Origin: JAFALK01 sp042701975
GTDB lineage: Bacteria; Pseudomonadota; Gammaproteobacteria; Burkholderiales; Burkholderiaceae_C
DNA length: 64,000 nt
Assembly (NCBI GenBank): GCA_042701975.1
Contig: CP170561.1
Location: 1,798,001 to 1,862,000 of the forward strand
Direction: 5' to 3'
This document shows, one piece after another, positions 23,197-34,724 of this stretch (position 1 is the first letter of the stretch; every line of letters begins with the position of its first letter). The position numbers were made by a program, and so were the translations under genes. Below the pieces are notes generated by a model. The model saw only the letters and a program-made list of their open reading frames with translations, searched no databases and was not told the DNA's origin.

Positions 23197-24072
23197 TCAG
23201 CCGGGTTCGCGCAGGTGCGGCACTTCCGGCGCCATGAGCCGGTGGCCCACATAACCCTCGACGGTCACGCCGTCGAAATGCCCAGTCAGCCCGTTCCACT
23301 CGGCGGCAAACTGCACGATCTCGTCGCGCGTGCGGCCCACGAAGTTCCACCACAGCAGCGGTGGCTTTTCCCATGGCGTACCGCCCAGCAGCAGCGCTCG
23401 CGCATGCGCCGTGGCTGCGATGCTGAGCGAGCTCGCGCCGGGCTCCAGATAGAGCAGGCTGCCGGGCTTCACCAGCTGACCTTGCACCTCGATCTCGCCT
23501 TCCAGCACCATCACGCCGTGCTCGAAGCCGGCGTCCAGCGGTAGCTCGCAACGCGCAGCGCTCGGCGTGGCGATGTCCACGCCCAGCAGCGGCGTGTGCG
23601 TGGGCACGGGCGAGCGCTCGCCCTTCAATTCGCCGGCGAGCAGGGTCAGTGTGAATGCGCCGTCAGCCAGCTTTGGCAGCACGGGGAAATGCTGGAAGGC
23701 CGGCGGGCAGAAGCGCTGTTCGTCGGGCAGGGCGATCCAGAGCTGCGCCAAGTGCAGGCGGCTGCCGATCGATTCCTCCGAGTGCGCGATGCCGGTGCCG
23801 GCCGTCATCAGGTTGACCTGGCCGGGGCGCAGCACCTGTTTGCTGCCGAGGCTGTCGCGGTGCAGGATCTCGCCTTCGATCATCCAGCTGAAGGTGGCCA
23901 GCCCGGTGTGCGGATGCGGCGGCACGTTCATGCCGCTGCCCTGCAAGTCCGCGGGTCCTGCATGGTCCAGGAAGCACCAGGCGCCGATGGTGCGGCGCAG
24001 GCGGCTGGGCAGGGCGCGAGCGATCGGCAGACCGCCGACGTCGCCGTGCTGGCTTTCGATCAGCTGGGGCAT
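23197..24072 (-). CDS. pirin-family protein (second copy)
   Basis: A 291-residue bicupin with the pirin metal ligands in MNVPPHPHTGLATFSWMIEG and TAGTGIAHSEE. ATG at 24070-24072 is preceded by a near-perfect AGGAGGT site, which decides the start. The first-copy pirin shares the fold but is a distant paralogue. It follows the flavin reductase gene by 4 bp and copA by one more overlap, so the three form one minus-strand operon (copA, reductase, pirin). Substrate unknown; quercetinase-like or redox-sensing roles are known in the family. Confidence 0.9.
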   Translation of the reverse strand: MPQLIESQHGDVGGLPIARALPSRLRRTIGAWCFLDHAGPADLQGSGMNVPPHPHTGLATFSWMIEGEILHRDSLGSKQVLRPGQVNLMTAGTGIAHSEESIGSRLHLAQLWIALPDEQRFCPPAFQHFPVLPKLADGAFTLTLLAGELKGERSPVPTHTPLLGVDIATPSAARCELPLDAGFEHGVMVLEGEIEVQGQLVKPGSLLYLEPGASSLSIAATAHARALLLGGTPWEKPPLLWWNFVGRTRDEIVQFAAEWNGLTGHFDGVTVEGYVGHRLMAPEVPHLREPG

Positions 24073-24076
24073 GAAG

Positions 24077-24621
24077 TTACCTCCTGATGTGGGCGGCGAA
24101 GTCGGCAATGAACTTCGTCAGGCGTTCCTGCAGCGCGGCGTCGATGAGCTGGCCTTGCTCGTCGAAGGACTTGTGGATCTGCGAGACGGTCAGCGTGCCG
24201 CCCCACCACACGTCGGAGCCAAAGGCACGCAGCACGCTCCACAGCGCGTTCTGCGCCAGCAACGTGCCGCCGTTGCCGGGTGTGCCGCCCATCGCCGCGA
24301 TGGGCTTTCCGCCGAAGGTCTTGGCGCCTTCGCCCGAGGGGCGCGAGATCCAGTCCAGGCCGTTCTTGAGAACGCCGGAGATGGAGTTGTTGTACTCGGG
24401 CGAGCCGATCAGCACGGCATCGGCGGCCTTGATGGCGTCGCGCAGTTCCAGCACCGAGGCGGGCACGCCGGTGGCTTCTACATCGCCGTCGTAGAGCGGG
24501 ACGTCGTGCAAGGTGCGCACGTCGATGCTCACGCCTTGCGGTGCGGCCAGCGCAGCGGCGCGCAGCAGGGCAGTGTTGGAGGAGGCGCGGCGCAGACTGC
24601 CCGAGAGGGCGATGATGCGGG

Positions 24622-24625
<4 letters not shown>
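24077..24625 (-). CDS. NAD(P)H-dependent FMN reductase (chromate/quinone-reductase type)
   Basis: A 182-residue flavodoxin-fold protein. The FMN phosphate loop is RIIALSGSLRRASSNTALLR. The family block is LIGSPEYNNSISGVLKNGLD followed by GGKPIAAMGGTPGNGGTLLA. This matches the SsuE/ChrR/YieF-like NADPH:FMN reductases that reduce quinones, chromate or flavins. Its start overlaps the copA stop (ATGA at 24622-24625), and its stop lies 4 bp before the pirin start, so all three are translationally coupled. Confidence 0.9.
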
Positions 24626-26742
<2,117 letters not shown>

Positions 26743-26779
26743 AGACTGGCTTCATTCTCACGCTTCGGAACACGCCCCG

Positions 26780-26974
26780 ATGTACGACTTCCATTTGCCC
26801 GACATGAGCTGTGGCCATTGCGTGGCCACCATCACCGAGACCGCCCGCGAGCTGGACGCCGCAGCCAAACTGGAGTTCGACCGGGAGGGGCGTCATGTGA
26901 AGGTGCAGTCGCAAGTGCCGCGTGAAGCCTGGGTGGCCGCGCTGAGCGAAGCCGGCTACGCGCCGGCCGCCTGA
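26780..26974 (+). CDS. copZ: CopZ-like heavy-metal-associated protein (64 aa)
   Basis: A single ferredoxin-like HMA domain with the metal-binding DMSCGHCVATIT (CxxC). It delivers Cu(I) to P-type ATPases in characterised systems. The extra His between the cysteines (CGHC) is the betaproteobacterial variant. ATG at 26780; there is no strong ribosome-binding site. It is divergent from copA and converges on the TetR gene (13-bp gap). Confidence 0.88.
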   Translation: MYDFHLPDMSCGHCVATITETARELDAAAKLEFDREGRHVKVQSQVPREAWVAALSEAGYAPAA

Positions 26975-26987
26975 GCCGCAGGTTTCT

Positions 26988-27716
26988 TTAGCTGGATGCC
27001 AGCGCCTGACCGAGCTGGTCGCGCAGCGCGCGCAGGCGGCGCAGCTCCTCGCCCGGCTTGCACAGCACGGGCCAGACCAAGGCCACGAGGTCGTGGGCGG
27101 CGGCCGTCACGTCCACGACCTTGCCGGCGCTGACCAGCTCCCACAGCAGATGCTCGACTGGCCCGAGCACCAGACCGCGCATCAGGCTCAGCGAGACATC
27201 GTCGCGCAGCTCGCCGCTGGCGCGGCCGCGGGCCAGCAGATCCATCAATGGGGCGGTGTAGCGGCGCTGCAGTTCGACCAGCACCTCGCCGAGGTCGCCA
27301 TGGCCGCCGTGGCTTTTGCCTCGGCCCTCGCTGAGAACGAAAGCGCACAGGCCTGTGCCTTCAACAAGGAACAGCTCCATGTGTGTGCGCACGAACCAGC
27401 GGAATTGCTCGAGCAGCGGCTTCTCGCGCGGCAGGCCCTCGGCCAGCGCGGCGGTGATCTCGGCGTACCAGTCGCTGATCACGCGCTGGCAGAGCTCGCG
27501 CTTGGTGGAGAAATAGGTGAAGACGGTGGCCTCGGACACGCCCAGCCGGCGGGCGATCTCGCCCGTGGTGGTGTGTTCGTAGCCGCATTCGGCGAAGACG
27601 GCGCGGCCGGTGCGCAGGATGTCGCGCACGCGCTGCTCGCTGCGCGCGCCGGCGGGGGCCCGGCGCTGCGGCGGGTGGATCGGGGTGGGATCAGAGACAG
27701 GGGCGGCGCGCGGCAT
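26988..27716 (-). CDS. TetR-family regulator, probable LiuQ-type repressor of the liu cluster
   Basis: A 242-residue TetR protein with its helix-turn-helix at VFAECGYEHTTTGEIARRLG and SEATVFTYFSTKRELCQRVI. A Pro/Arg-rich N-terminal leader precedes it. ATG at 27714-27716 is chosen; a TTG at 27752 would place the start inside the palindromic operator and is less likely. It is divergent from liuB. LiuQ, a TetR regulator, is known in some betaproteobacteria to control the leucine/isovalerate genes, and the position here fits. The perfect palindrome between the two genes is the expected operator. Confidence 0.85.
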   Translation of the reverse strand: MPRAAPVSDPTPIHPPQRRAPAGARSEQRVRDILRTGRAVFAECGYEHTTTGEIARRLGVSEATVFTYFSTKRELCQRVISDWYAEITAALAEGLPREKPLLEQFRWFVRTHMELFLVEGTGLCAFVLSEGRGKSHGGHGDLGEVLVELQRRYTAPLMDLLARGRASGELRDDVSLSLMRGLVLGPVEHLLWELVSAGKVVDVTAAAHDLVALVWPVLCKPGEELRRLRALRDQLGQALASS

Positions 27717-27746
27717 GAAGCGGATTTTGGCAAGAAGTTGAGTAAT

Positions 27747-27789
27747 ACTCAAGTGGCACTTGAGTTGAAGCGGTTCGATACGCTATGCT
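27747..27789 (+). promoter_or_regulatory. liuB promoter with palindromic TetR operator
   Basis: ACTCAAGTGGCACTTGAGT at 27747-27765 is a palindrome with perfect 8-bp arms. On the plus strand it covers a possible -35 box TTGAGT (27760-27765), followed after 18 bp by TATGCT (27784-27789). On the minus strand it lies between TTCAAC and TATTAC, a fair promoter for the TetR gene. A dimer bound here would block both genes. Confidence 0.7.
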
Positions 27790-27866
27790 CGCTTCCCCAG
27801 GGCTGCCTGTCGCGGCCTGCAAGATTATTGAGCCGTGCTCAGAGTGGCCCGGCGTCAGGAGACTCC

Positions 27867-29474
27867 ATGGCCCGTCTGCAAAGCAAGCTGAACCCGCGCA
27901 GCGCCGATTTCAAGCACAGCGCCGAAGCGATGGACCTGCTCGTGAAGGACCTGAACGCGCGGCTGGAAGTCATCGCCCAGGGCGGCGGCGAAGCCGCGCG
28001 CGCCAAGCATGTGGCCCGCGGCAAGCTGCTGCCGCGCGAGCGGGTGGAGCTGCTGCTGGATCCCGGCACGCCCTTCCTGGAGCTGGCGCCGCTGGCCGGC
28101 CTCAATCTCTACGACAACGCCGCGCCCGGCGGCGGTGTGATCGCCGGCATCGGCCGCGTGGCGGGCATCGATTGCATGATCGTCTGTAACGACGCCACTG
28201 TGAAGGGCGGCACCTACTACCCCGTCACCGTCAAGAAGCACCTGCGTGCGCAGGAAGTGGCCCAGCAGAACAATCTGCCCTGCATCTACCTCGTGGACTC
28301 CGGCGGCGCCAACCTGCCGAATCAGGACGAAGTCTTCCCGGATCGCGACCACTTCGGCCGCATCTTCTTCAACCAGGCCAACATGAGCGCGGTCGGCATT
28401 CCGCAGATCGCTGTCGTGATGGGCTCCTGCACGGCCGGCGGCGCCTACGTGCCGGCCATGAGCGACGAGACCATCATCGTCAAGGACCAGGGCACGATCT
28501 TCCTGGGCGGCCCGCCGCTGGTGAAGGCGGCCACGGGCGAGGTGGTGAGCGCCGAAGATCTCGGCGGCGGCGATGTGCACACGCGCCTCTCTGGCGTGGC
28601 CGATCACCTGGCCGAGGACGACACGCACGCGCTGGCCCTGGCCCGCCAATCCGTTTCGCGGCTCAACCGCAGCAAGCCGTCGCCGCTGGCGCTGCGCCAG
28701 CCGCAGGCTCCCGCGTACCCGGTTGAAGAGCTGCACGGCGTGATCCCGCCCGACACCCGCAAGCCCTTCGACGTGCGCGAGGTCATCGCCCGCCTGGTCG
28801 ACGGCTCAGAGTTCGATGAATTCAAGGCCCGCTACGGCAACACGCTCGTCTGCGGCTTTGCCCATATCGAGGGCATGCCGGTGGGCATCGTCGCCAACAA
28901 CGGCATCCTGTTCGCCGAGAGCGCCAACAAGGGCGCCCACTTCATCGAGCTGTGCTGCCAGCGCAAGGTGCCGCTCGTGTTCCTGCAGAACATCACCGGC
29001 TTCATGGTCGGCCGCAAGTACGAGAACGAGGGCATCGCCCGTGCCGGCGCCAAGATGGTGACGGCCGTGGCCTGCGCCCAGGTGCCGAAGTTCACGGTCA
29101 TCATTGGCGGCAGTTTCGGTGCCGGCAACTACGGCATGTGCGGCCGCGCCTACAGCCCGCGCATGCTCTGGATGTGGCCCAACGCGCGCATCAGCGTGAT
29201 GGGCGGCGAGCAGGCCGCCAGCGTGCTGTCCACGCTGCGCCGCGACGGCATCGAGTCCAAGGGCGGCCAATGGAGTGCGGAGGAGGAAGAAGCCTTCAAG
29301 GCGCCGATCCGCCAGCAGTACGAGGACCAGGGGCATCCGTACTACGCCAGCGCCCGCCTGTGGGATGACGGCGTGATCGATCCTGCGGATACGAGGCGTG
29401 TCCTGGCGTTGGGGCTCAGCGCTGCGTTGAATGCTCCCATTCCGGAAACCAAGTTTGGCGTGTTCCGGATGTAG
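27867..29474 (+). CDS. liuB: methylcrotonyl-CoA carboxylase, beta (carboxyltransferase) subunit
   Basis: A 535-residue carboxyltransferase subunit that transfers CO2 from biotin to 3-methylcrotonyl-CoA, step 2 of leucine breakdown after isovaleryl-CoA dehydrogenase. Typical blocks: ARGKLLPRERVELLLDPGTP, LVDSGGANLPNQDEVFPDRD, GSCTAGGAYVPAMSDETII and NITGFMVGRKYENEGIARAG. These distinguish it from propionyl-CoA carboxylase beta subunits. AGGAG at 27857-27861 decides the ATG at 27867. It is first in the liu run and pairs with liuD 6.3 kb downstream. No isovaleryl-CoA dehydrogenase gene (liuA) is in the window. Confidence 0.95.
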   Translation: MARLQSKLNPRSADFKHSAEAMDLLVKDLNARLEVIAQGGGEAARAKHVARGKLLPRERVELLLDPGTPFLELAPLAGLNLYDNAAPGGGVIAGIGRVAGIDCMIVCNDATVKGGTYYPVTVKKHLRAQEVAQQNNLPCIYLVDSGGANLPNQDEVFPDRDHFGRIFFNQANMSAVGIPQIAVVMGSCTAGGAYVPAMSDETIIVKDQGTIFLGGPPLVKAATGEVVSAEDLGGGDVHTRLSGVADHLAEDDTHALALARQSVSRLNRSKPSPLALRQPQAPAYPVEELHGVIPPDTRKPFDVREVIARLVDGSEFDEFKARYGNTLVCGFAHIEGMPVGIVANNGILFAESANKGAHFIELCCQRKVPLVFLQNITGFMVGRKYENEGIARAGAKMVTAVACAQVPKFTVIIGGSFGAGNYGMCGRAYSPRMLWMWPNARISVMGGEQAASVLSTLRRDGIESKGGQWSAEEEEAFKAPIRQQYEDQGHPYYASARLWDDGVIDPADTRRVLALGLSAALNAPIPETKFGVFRM

Positions 29475-29506
29475 TGTGCGCCTGAGGCATTGACTCCATT
29501 CACATC

Positions 29507-30199
29507 ATGCGTACGACCATTGAGATTGACGATGAACTGACCGGGCGGGCTCTCGCGGAAGGTGCGTTCAAGAGCAAGAAGGCGGCCGTGGAGGCCGGCC
29601 TGAGGCTGGTTGTGCGGCAGGAGGCCGGGCGTCAACGTCTTGAGGGACTCAAGATCACGATCCGGCCGCTTGAGCCGGACGACAGCCTGGAGGCGATCAC
29701 TGAGCTGCTTCACGCGGCCTACGCGAGCCTGGCCGCGCAGGGTTGGAATTTCACCGCCGTGAATCAATCCGTTGACGTGACGCGCCAGCGGTTGCAGGGC
29801 GCGCAGGCTTTCGTGGCTGTGTCGGAAAATCGACTCGTCGGCACGGTGGCGATTCGCGGCCCCAAGCCGAGCAACGAGACTTACATCGGTGATCCGTCCC
29901 CGAGCCTCTACACCACGCCTGGCACTGCCATCCTGGCGCAGCTGGGGGTTCATCCGGACTGGCGGGGCCAGGGCTTGGCCGAGCGGCTGATCGATGCAGC
30001 AGAACACTGGGCGCGGGTTCAGGGTCACCATCAGATCGCCCTGGACACCGCCGAGCCGGCCTCTGCCTTGCGTGCGCGCTATGAACGACGCGGCTACGTG
30101 GACGTCGGCAGCGTGCAATGGCAAGGGAAAACCTATCGCTCGGTGCTGATGTGCAAGCAAATGCCTTTGGTCGAGCAACACGAGAGTCGATCACCATGA
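29507..30199 (+). CDS. fusion of VapB-like antitoxin domain and GNAT acetyltransferase
   Basis: A 230-residue chain with two parts. Residues 1-48 read MRTTIEIDDELTGRALAEGA, then KSKKAAVEAGLRLVVRQEAG, the ribbon-helix-helix DNA-binding domain of VapB antitoxins. From about residue 50 (LKITIRPLEPDD) to 215 it is a GNAT N-acetyltransferase with the acetyl-CoA loop LGVHPDWRGQGLAERLI and a C-terminal RYERRGYVDVG strand. No frame break separates them, and there is no internal ribosome-binding site I can see. RHH antitoxins normally partner a separate toxin; GNAT toxins (TacT, AtaT) have RHH antitoxins but of another family. Its stop overlaps the liuC start (ATGA), so it is made with the liu enzymes. 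Role unknown. Confidence 0.78.
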   Translation: MRTTIEIDDELTGRALAEGAFKSKKAAVEAGLRLVVRQEAGRQRLEGLKITIRPLEPDDSLEAITELLHAAYASLAAQGWNFTAVNQSVDVTRQRLQGAQAFVAVSENRLVGTVAIRGPKPSNETYIGDPSPSLYTTPGTAILAQLGVHPDWRGQGLAERLIDAAEHWARVQGHHQIALDTAEPASALRARYERRGYVDVGSVQWQGKTYRSVLMCKQMPLVEQHESRSP

Positions 30200-30975
30200 C
30201 CCACCATCTCACGGTCACCCGCGAAGGCCATGCGGCCCGCGTCACCCTCAATCGCCCCGACGTGCGCAACGCCTTCAACGAAGCGCTGATCGCCGAGCTG
30301 ACGGCCACGTTCAGCGCACTCGGCCAGGATGCACGCCTGCGCGCCATCGTCCTCGCCGCCGAGGGCAAGGCCTTCTGCGCCGGTGCCGACCTGAACTGGA
30401 TGAAGGCCATGGCCGGCTACTCGTGGGAAGAGAACCACGCCGACGCAGGCCGCCTGGCCCAGATGCTGTGGACGATCTACAGCTGCCCCGTGCCCGTGAT
30501 CGCGCGCGTGCAGGGTGATGTGTATGCCGGCGGCGTGGGCCTGGTGTCCTGCTGCGACATCGTCGTGGCCGTCGAGTCCGCTGGTTTTTGCCTCTCGGAA
30601 GCCAAGCTCGGCCTGCTGCCCGCCACCATCGCGCCGTATGTCGTGCGCGCCCTGGGCGAACAGGCCTCGCGCCGCTATTTCGTGACGGCCGAGCGCTTCA
30701 CTGCCGCCGAGGCGCACCGCCTGGGCCTCGTGCATGAGCTGGCCACCGCCGAAACCTTGGACGAGAAGGTCGTCGCGTTGACGAGCGCCATTGCAGGCAG
30801 CGGCCCGGCCGCCGTACGCGCGTGCAAGAAGCTCGTGCAGGACGTGGCCCACGCGCCCATCACGCCCACGCTGCGCGAGGACACGGCCCGCCGCATCGCC
30901 GACATCCGCGCCAGCGATGAAGGCCGCAGCGGCGTGCAAAGCTTCCTCGGCAAGACGCCCCCGCCATGGCTCTGA
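30196..30975 (+). CDS. liuC: 3-methylglutaconyl-CoA hydratase (enoyl-CoA hydratase family)
   Basis: A 259-residue crotonase-fold enzyme. Oxyanion-hole regions: APADLNWM-like segment AFCAGADLNWMKAMAGYSWE and the second at VQGDVYAGGVGLVSCCDIVV. CLSEAKLGLLPATIAPYVVR is typical of methylglutaconyl-CoA hydratases of the Liu pathway. It hydrates 3-methylglutaconyl-CoA to HMG-CoA. ATG at 30196 overlaps the stop of the fusion gene by 4 bp, and its end overlaps the DUF4126 gene by 10 bp. Confidence 0.9.
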   Translation: MTHHLTVTREGHAARVTLNRPDVRNAFNEALIAELTATFSALGQDARLRAIVLAAEGKAFCAGADLNWMKAMAGYSWEENHADAGRLAQMLWTIYSCPVPVIARVQGDVYAGGVGLVSCCDIVVAVESAGFCLSEAKLGLLPATIAPYVVRALGEQASRRYFVTAERFTAAEAHRLGLVHELATAETLDEKVVALTSAIAGSGPAAVRACKKLVQDVAHAPITPTLREDTARRIADIRASDEGRSGVQSFLGKTPPPWL

Positions 30976-31574
30976 ACGAGATCGGTCTGCCGCACCTGTT
31001 CGCCCTGGCCGCTGCGCTCGGGTGGGCCAGCGGCATGCGTCTCTATGCCACGGTGTTGATCGTCGGCCTGGCCGGCCGCTATGGTGGCCTGCCGCTGCCG
31101 CAAGGGTTGCAGGTGCTCGCGCACGGCGGCGTGCTGATCGCGGCCGGTGTGCTCGCCGCCATCGAGTTCCTGGCCGACAAGATCCCCGCCGTCGATTCGC
31201 TCTGGGATGCGATCCACACCGTGATCCGCATTCCCGCAGGTGCGGCCCTGGCCGCCGGCGTGCTCAGCGCGCAAGGGGTGGACGGAGACGCATGGGCCGT
31301 CGTCGCCGCACTGCTCGGCGGTACGCTGGCGGCCACCGCACACGCGGCCAAAGCCGGCACGCGTGCTGCTGCCAACACCTCGCCCGAGCCGTTCTCCAAC
31401 ATCGCGCTCTCTCTGGCCGGCGATGCGCTGGTACCCGCGCTGCTGTGGCTGGCCTGGAGCCATCCGCTGCTGGCTACCGTGCTGCTGGTGCTGCTGATCG
31501 CCGTGGCGCTGTTGCTGATCCGCCTGACCTTCCGTTTCCTCGCCGGCCTGTTCAAGAAGTTCCGAACCGCATGA
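30966..31574 (+). CDS. DUF4126 integral membrane protein
   Basis: A 202-residue protein with about five hydrophobic helices (LFALAAALGWASGMRLYATV at the start, LLATVLLVLLIAVALLLIRL near the end). The family block HAAKAGTRAAANTSPEPFSN marks DUF4126, which is widespread and of unknown function. The frame overlaps liuC upstream (10 bp) and bioA downstream (ATGA). It is therefore translated between leucine catabolism and biotin synthesis genes. Whether it takes part in either pathway, for example in transport, is not known. Confidence 0.85.
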   Translation: MALNEIGLPHLFALAAALGWASGMRLYATVLIVGLAGRYGGLPLPQGLQVLAHGGVLIAAGVLAAIEFLADKIPAVDSLWDAIHTVIRIPAGAALAAGVLSAQGVDGDAWAVVAALLGGTLAATAHAAKAGTRAAANTSPEPFSNIALSLAGDALVPALLWLAWSHPLLATVLLVLLIAVALLLIRLTFRFLAGLFKKFRTA

Positions 31575-32858
31575 CCTCTGCTCCAAACGACCTCTCTCAG
31601 CGCAGCCTCGCCGCCGTCTGGCACCCCTGCACGCAGATGGCCCGCGCCGTGCGCACACCGCCGCTGGCCATGGCGCGGGGGCAGGGCGCATGGCTGCACG
31701 ACGTCGATGGCAACCGTTATTTCGACGCCAACAGCTCCTGGTGGGTCAACCTCTTCGGGCACGCGGACGCGAGCTTGAACGCCGCGATCAAGCAGCAGCT
31801 CGACACGCTGCCGCACGTGATGCTGGCCGGCTGCACACACGAGCCTGCCGTGCGCCTGGCCGAGCGCCTGAGCGCGCGCACGGGCAACGCTTTGGGTCAC
31901 TGCTTCTTCGCCAGCGACGGCGCGAGCGCGGTCGAGATTGCGCTCAAGCAGAGCTTCCACAGCTGGAAAAACCTCGGCCGCGCTGAGAAGCGAGAGTTCG
32001 TCTGCTTGAAGAACGGCTACCACGGCGAAACTATCGGCGCGCTGTCGGTCACCGATGTCCAGATCTTCCGCGATGCCTACGACGCGCTGCTGGCGCGCGC
32101 CCACATCGTCGCCTCGCCCGACTCGCGCCTGAACAACGAGGCCGAGGCGCTGGGCGCGATGCGCGCCGTGCTGGAGCAGCGCCACGAGCACATCGCTGCC
32201 GTCATCACCGAGCCGCTGATCCAGGGCGCGGCCGGCATGGTCATGCATTCGCCGTCCTACCTGCAGGGCCTGCGCGAGCTGACGCGTGAGTTCGACGTCC
32301 ATCTGATCGTCGACGAGATCGCGATGGGCTGCGGCCGCACCGGCACCTTCTTCGCGTGGGAACAGACGGGGGCCGCCGACTGGCCCGACTTCATCACGCT
32401 CAGCAAGGGCATCACCGGCGGCACGCTGCCGCTCTCGCTCGTGCTCACGACCGAGGCCGTCTATCGGGCCTTCTGGAGCGAGGACATCACCCGCGGCTTC
32501 TTGCACTCGCACAGCTACACCGGCAATGCGCTCGCGTGCGCGGCGGCTAACGCGGTGCTGGACCGTTTCGACAATGGCGAGCTCGATCGCATCGCCGCGC
32601 AAAGCCTAGCGATCGCTAACTCGTTCGATCCACTGACACGGGATAATCGCGTCCGCCATTTGCGCCAGCGCGGCATGGTTCTCGCGTTCGACGTGGCCGA
32701 GCCCGTCGAGCGTTTCTCCGAAAAATTCCACTTGGCGGCGCGAAAGCACGAACTGCTGATTCGCCCCATCGGTAGCACCGTCTACCTGATGCCGCCCTAC
32801 CTGATCGATGCCGAAACGGCGCAGTGGCTTGCCCACGCCGTCACGGCCACCTTGAACG

Positions 32859-32869
<11 letters not shown>
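31571..32869 (+). CDS. bioA: adenosylmethionine-8-amino-7-oxononanoate aminotransferase
   Basis: A 432-residue PLP enzyme that converts KAPA to DAPA with S-adenosylmethionine as amino donor. Characteristic residues: WHPCTQM near the N-terminus, YFDANSSWWVNLFGHA, FASDGASAVEIALK, LIVDEIAMGCGRTGTFFAWE, and the PLP lysine K279 in LSKGITGGTLPLSL. The class-defining HPCTQM and SSWW blocks separate it from other class III transaminases. The start overlaps the DUF4126 stop, and its end overlaps bioF by 11 bp. Confidence 0.95.
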
Positions 32870-34048
<1,179 letters not shown>

Positions 34049-34052
<4 letters not shown>

Positions 34053-34724
34053 AGGGCTTCTTCATCACCGGCACCGACACCGAGATCGGCAAGACCACGA
34101 CCACCGCCGGCTTGGTGCACCTGTTCCAGCAGCAGGGCAGGCGCGTCACGCCGATCAAATCGCTGGCTGCGGGTACGGAGGTTGACGGACCCAACAAGGG
34201 CATCAACGAAGACGTCGCCCGCCTGCACGCGGCGCAGACGCTGGGCCTCACGCCCGAGCAGATCTGCCCCCCTCGTGCTGCGCGAGCCCTGCGCCCCGCA
34301 CATCGCCGCCAAGCTCGAGGGCCGCAGCATCGATGCCGACCAGCTGCTGAAGTCCATCCGCGCAACGGCAGCGTTAGGTGATCTTGCGCTGATCGAAGGC
34401 GTGGGCGGCTTCCGCGTGCCGCTCGTGCCGGGCTTTGACACCGCTGATCTTGCGGCGCAGCTGCAACTGCCCGTGGTGCTCGTCGTCGGCCTGCGCCTCG
34501 GCTGCATCAACCACGCGCTGCTGACGGCAGAAGCCATCCGCGCGCGCGGCCTCACGCTCGCCGCCTGGGTGGCCAACACCGCAGACCCCCATCAACCCCA
34601 TGTGGCCGACAATCTGGCCGCATTGGACCAGGCCCTAGCGGCGCCCTGCTGGGGCCACGTGCCGCGTCTTACCGATCCCTCTCCGGCGGCTGTTGCCGCG
34701 CACTTGAAGGTTGCATTGCAATGA
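34049..34724 (+). pseudogene. bioD: dethiobiotin synthetase gene, frameshifted
   Basis: BioD closes the ureido ring of dethiobiotin with ATP and CO2. Both halves are intact but in different frames. From the ATG at 34049: MKGFFITGTDTEIGKTTTTA (Walker A), TPIKSLAAGTEVDG, up to GLTPEQICP. From about 34272 in the next frame: LVLREPCAPHIAAKLEGRSI, LALIEGVGGFRVPL and LVVGLRLGCINHALLT, to the stop at 34722-34724. The switch sits at a run of six C (34267-34272); five C would restore one 224-residue protein. A homopolymer sequencing error is the simplest explanation; a true mutation would make the strain depend on external biotin. Overlaps bioF and bioB by ATGA junctions. Confidence 0.85.

Noticed and set aside
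26743..26779. CueR operator between copA and the CopZ-like gene
   Set aside because: The 37-bp gap has no recognisable CueR-type dyad, and no merR-type copper regulator is adjacent; the LiuR-like gene in the window lacks the metal-binding cysteines.
27771..27790. GGTTCGATAC resembling a tRNA T-loop
   Set aside because: No acceptor stem, D-arm or anticodon arm can be drawn around it; it lies in the liuB promoter region.
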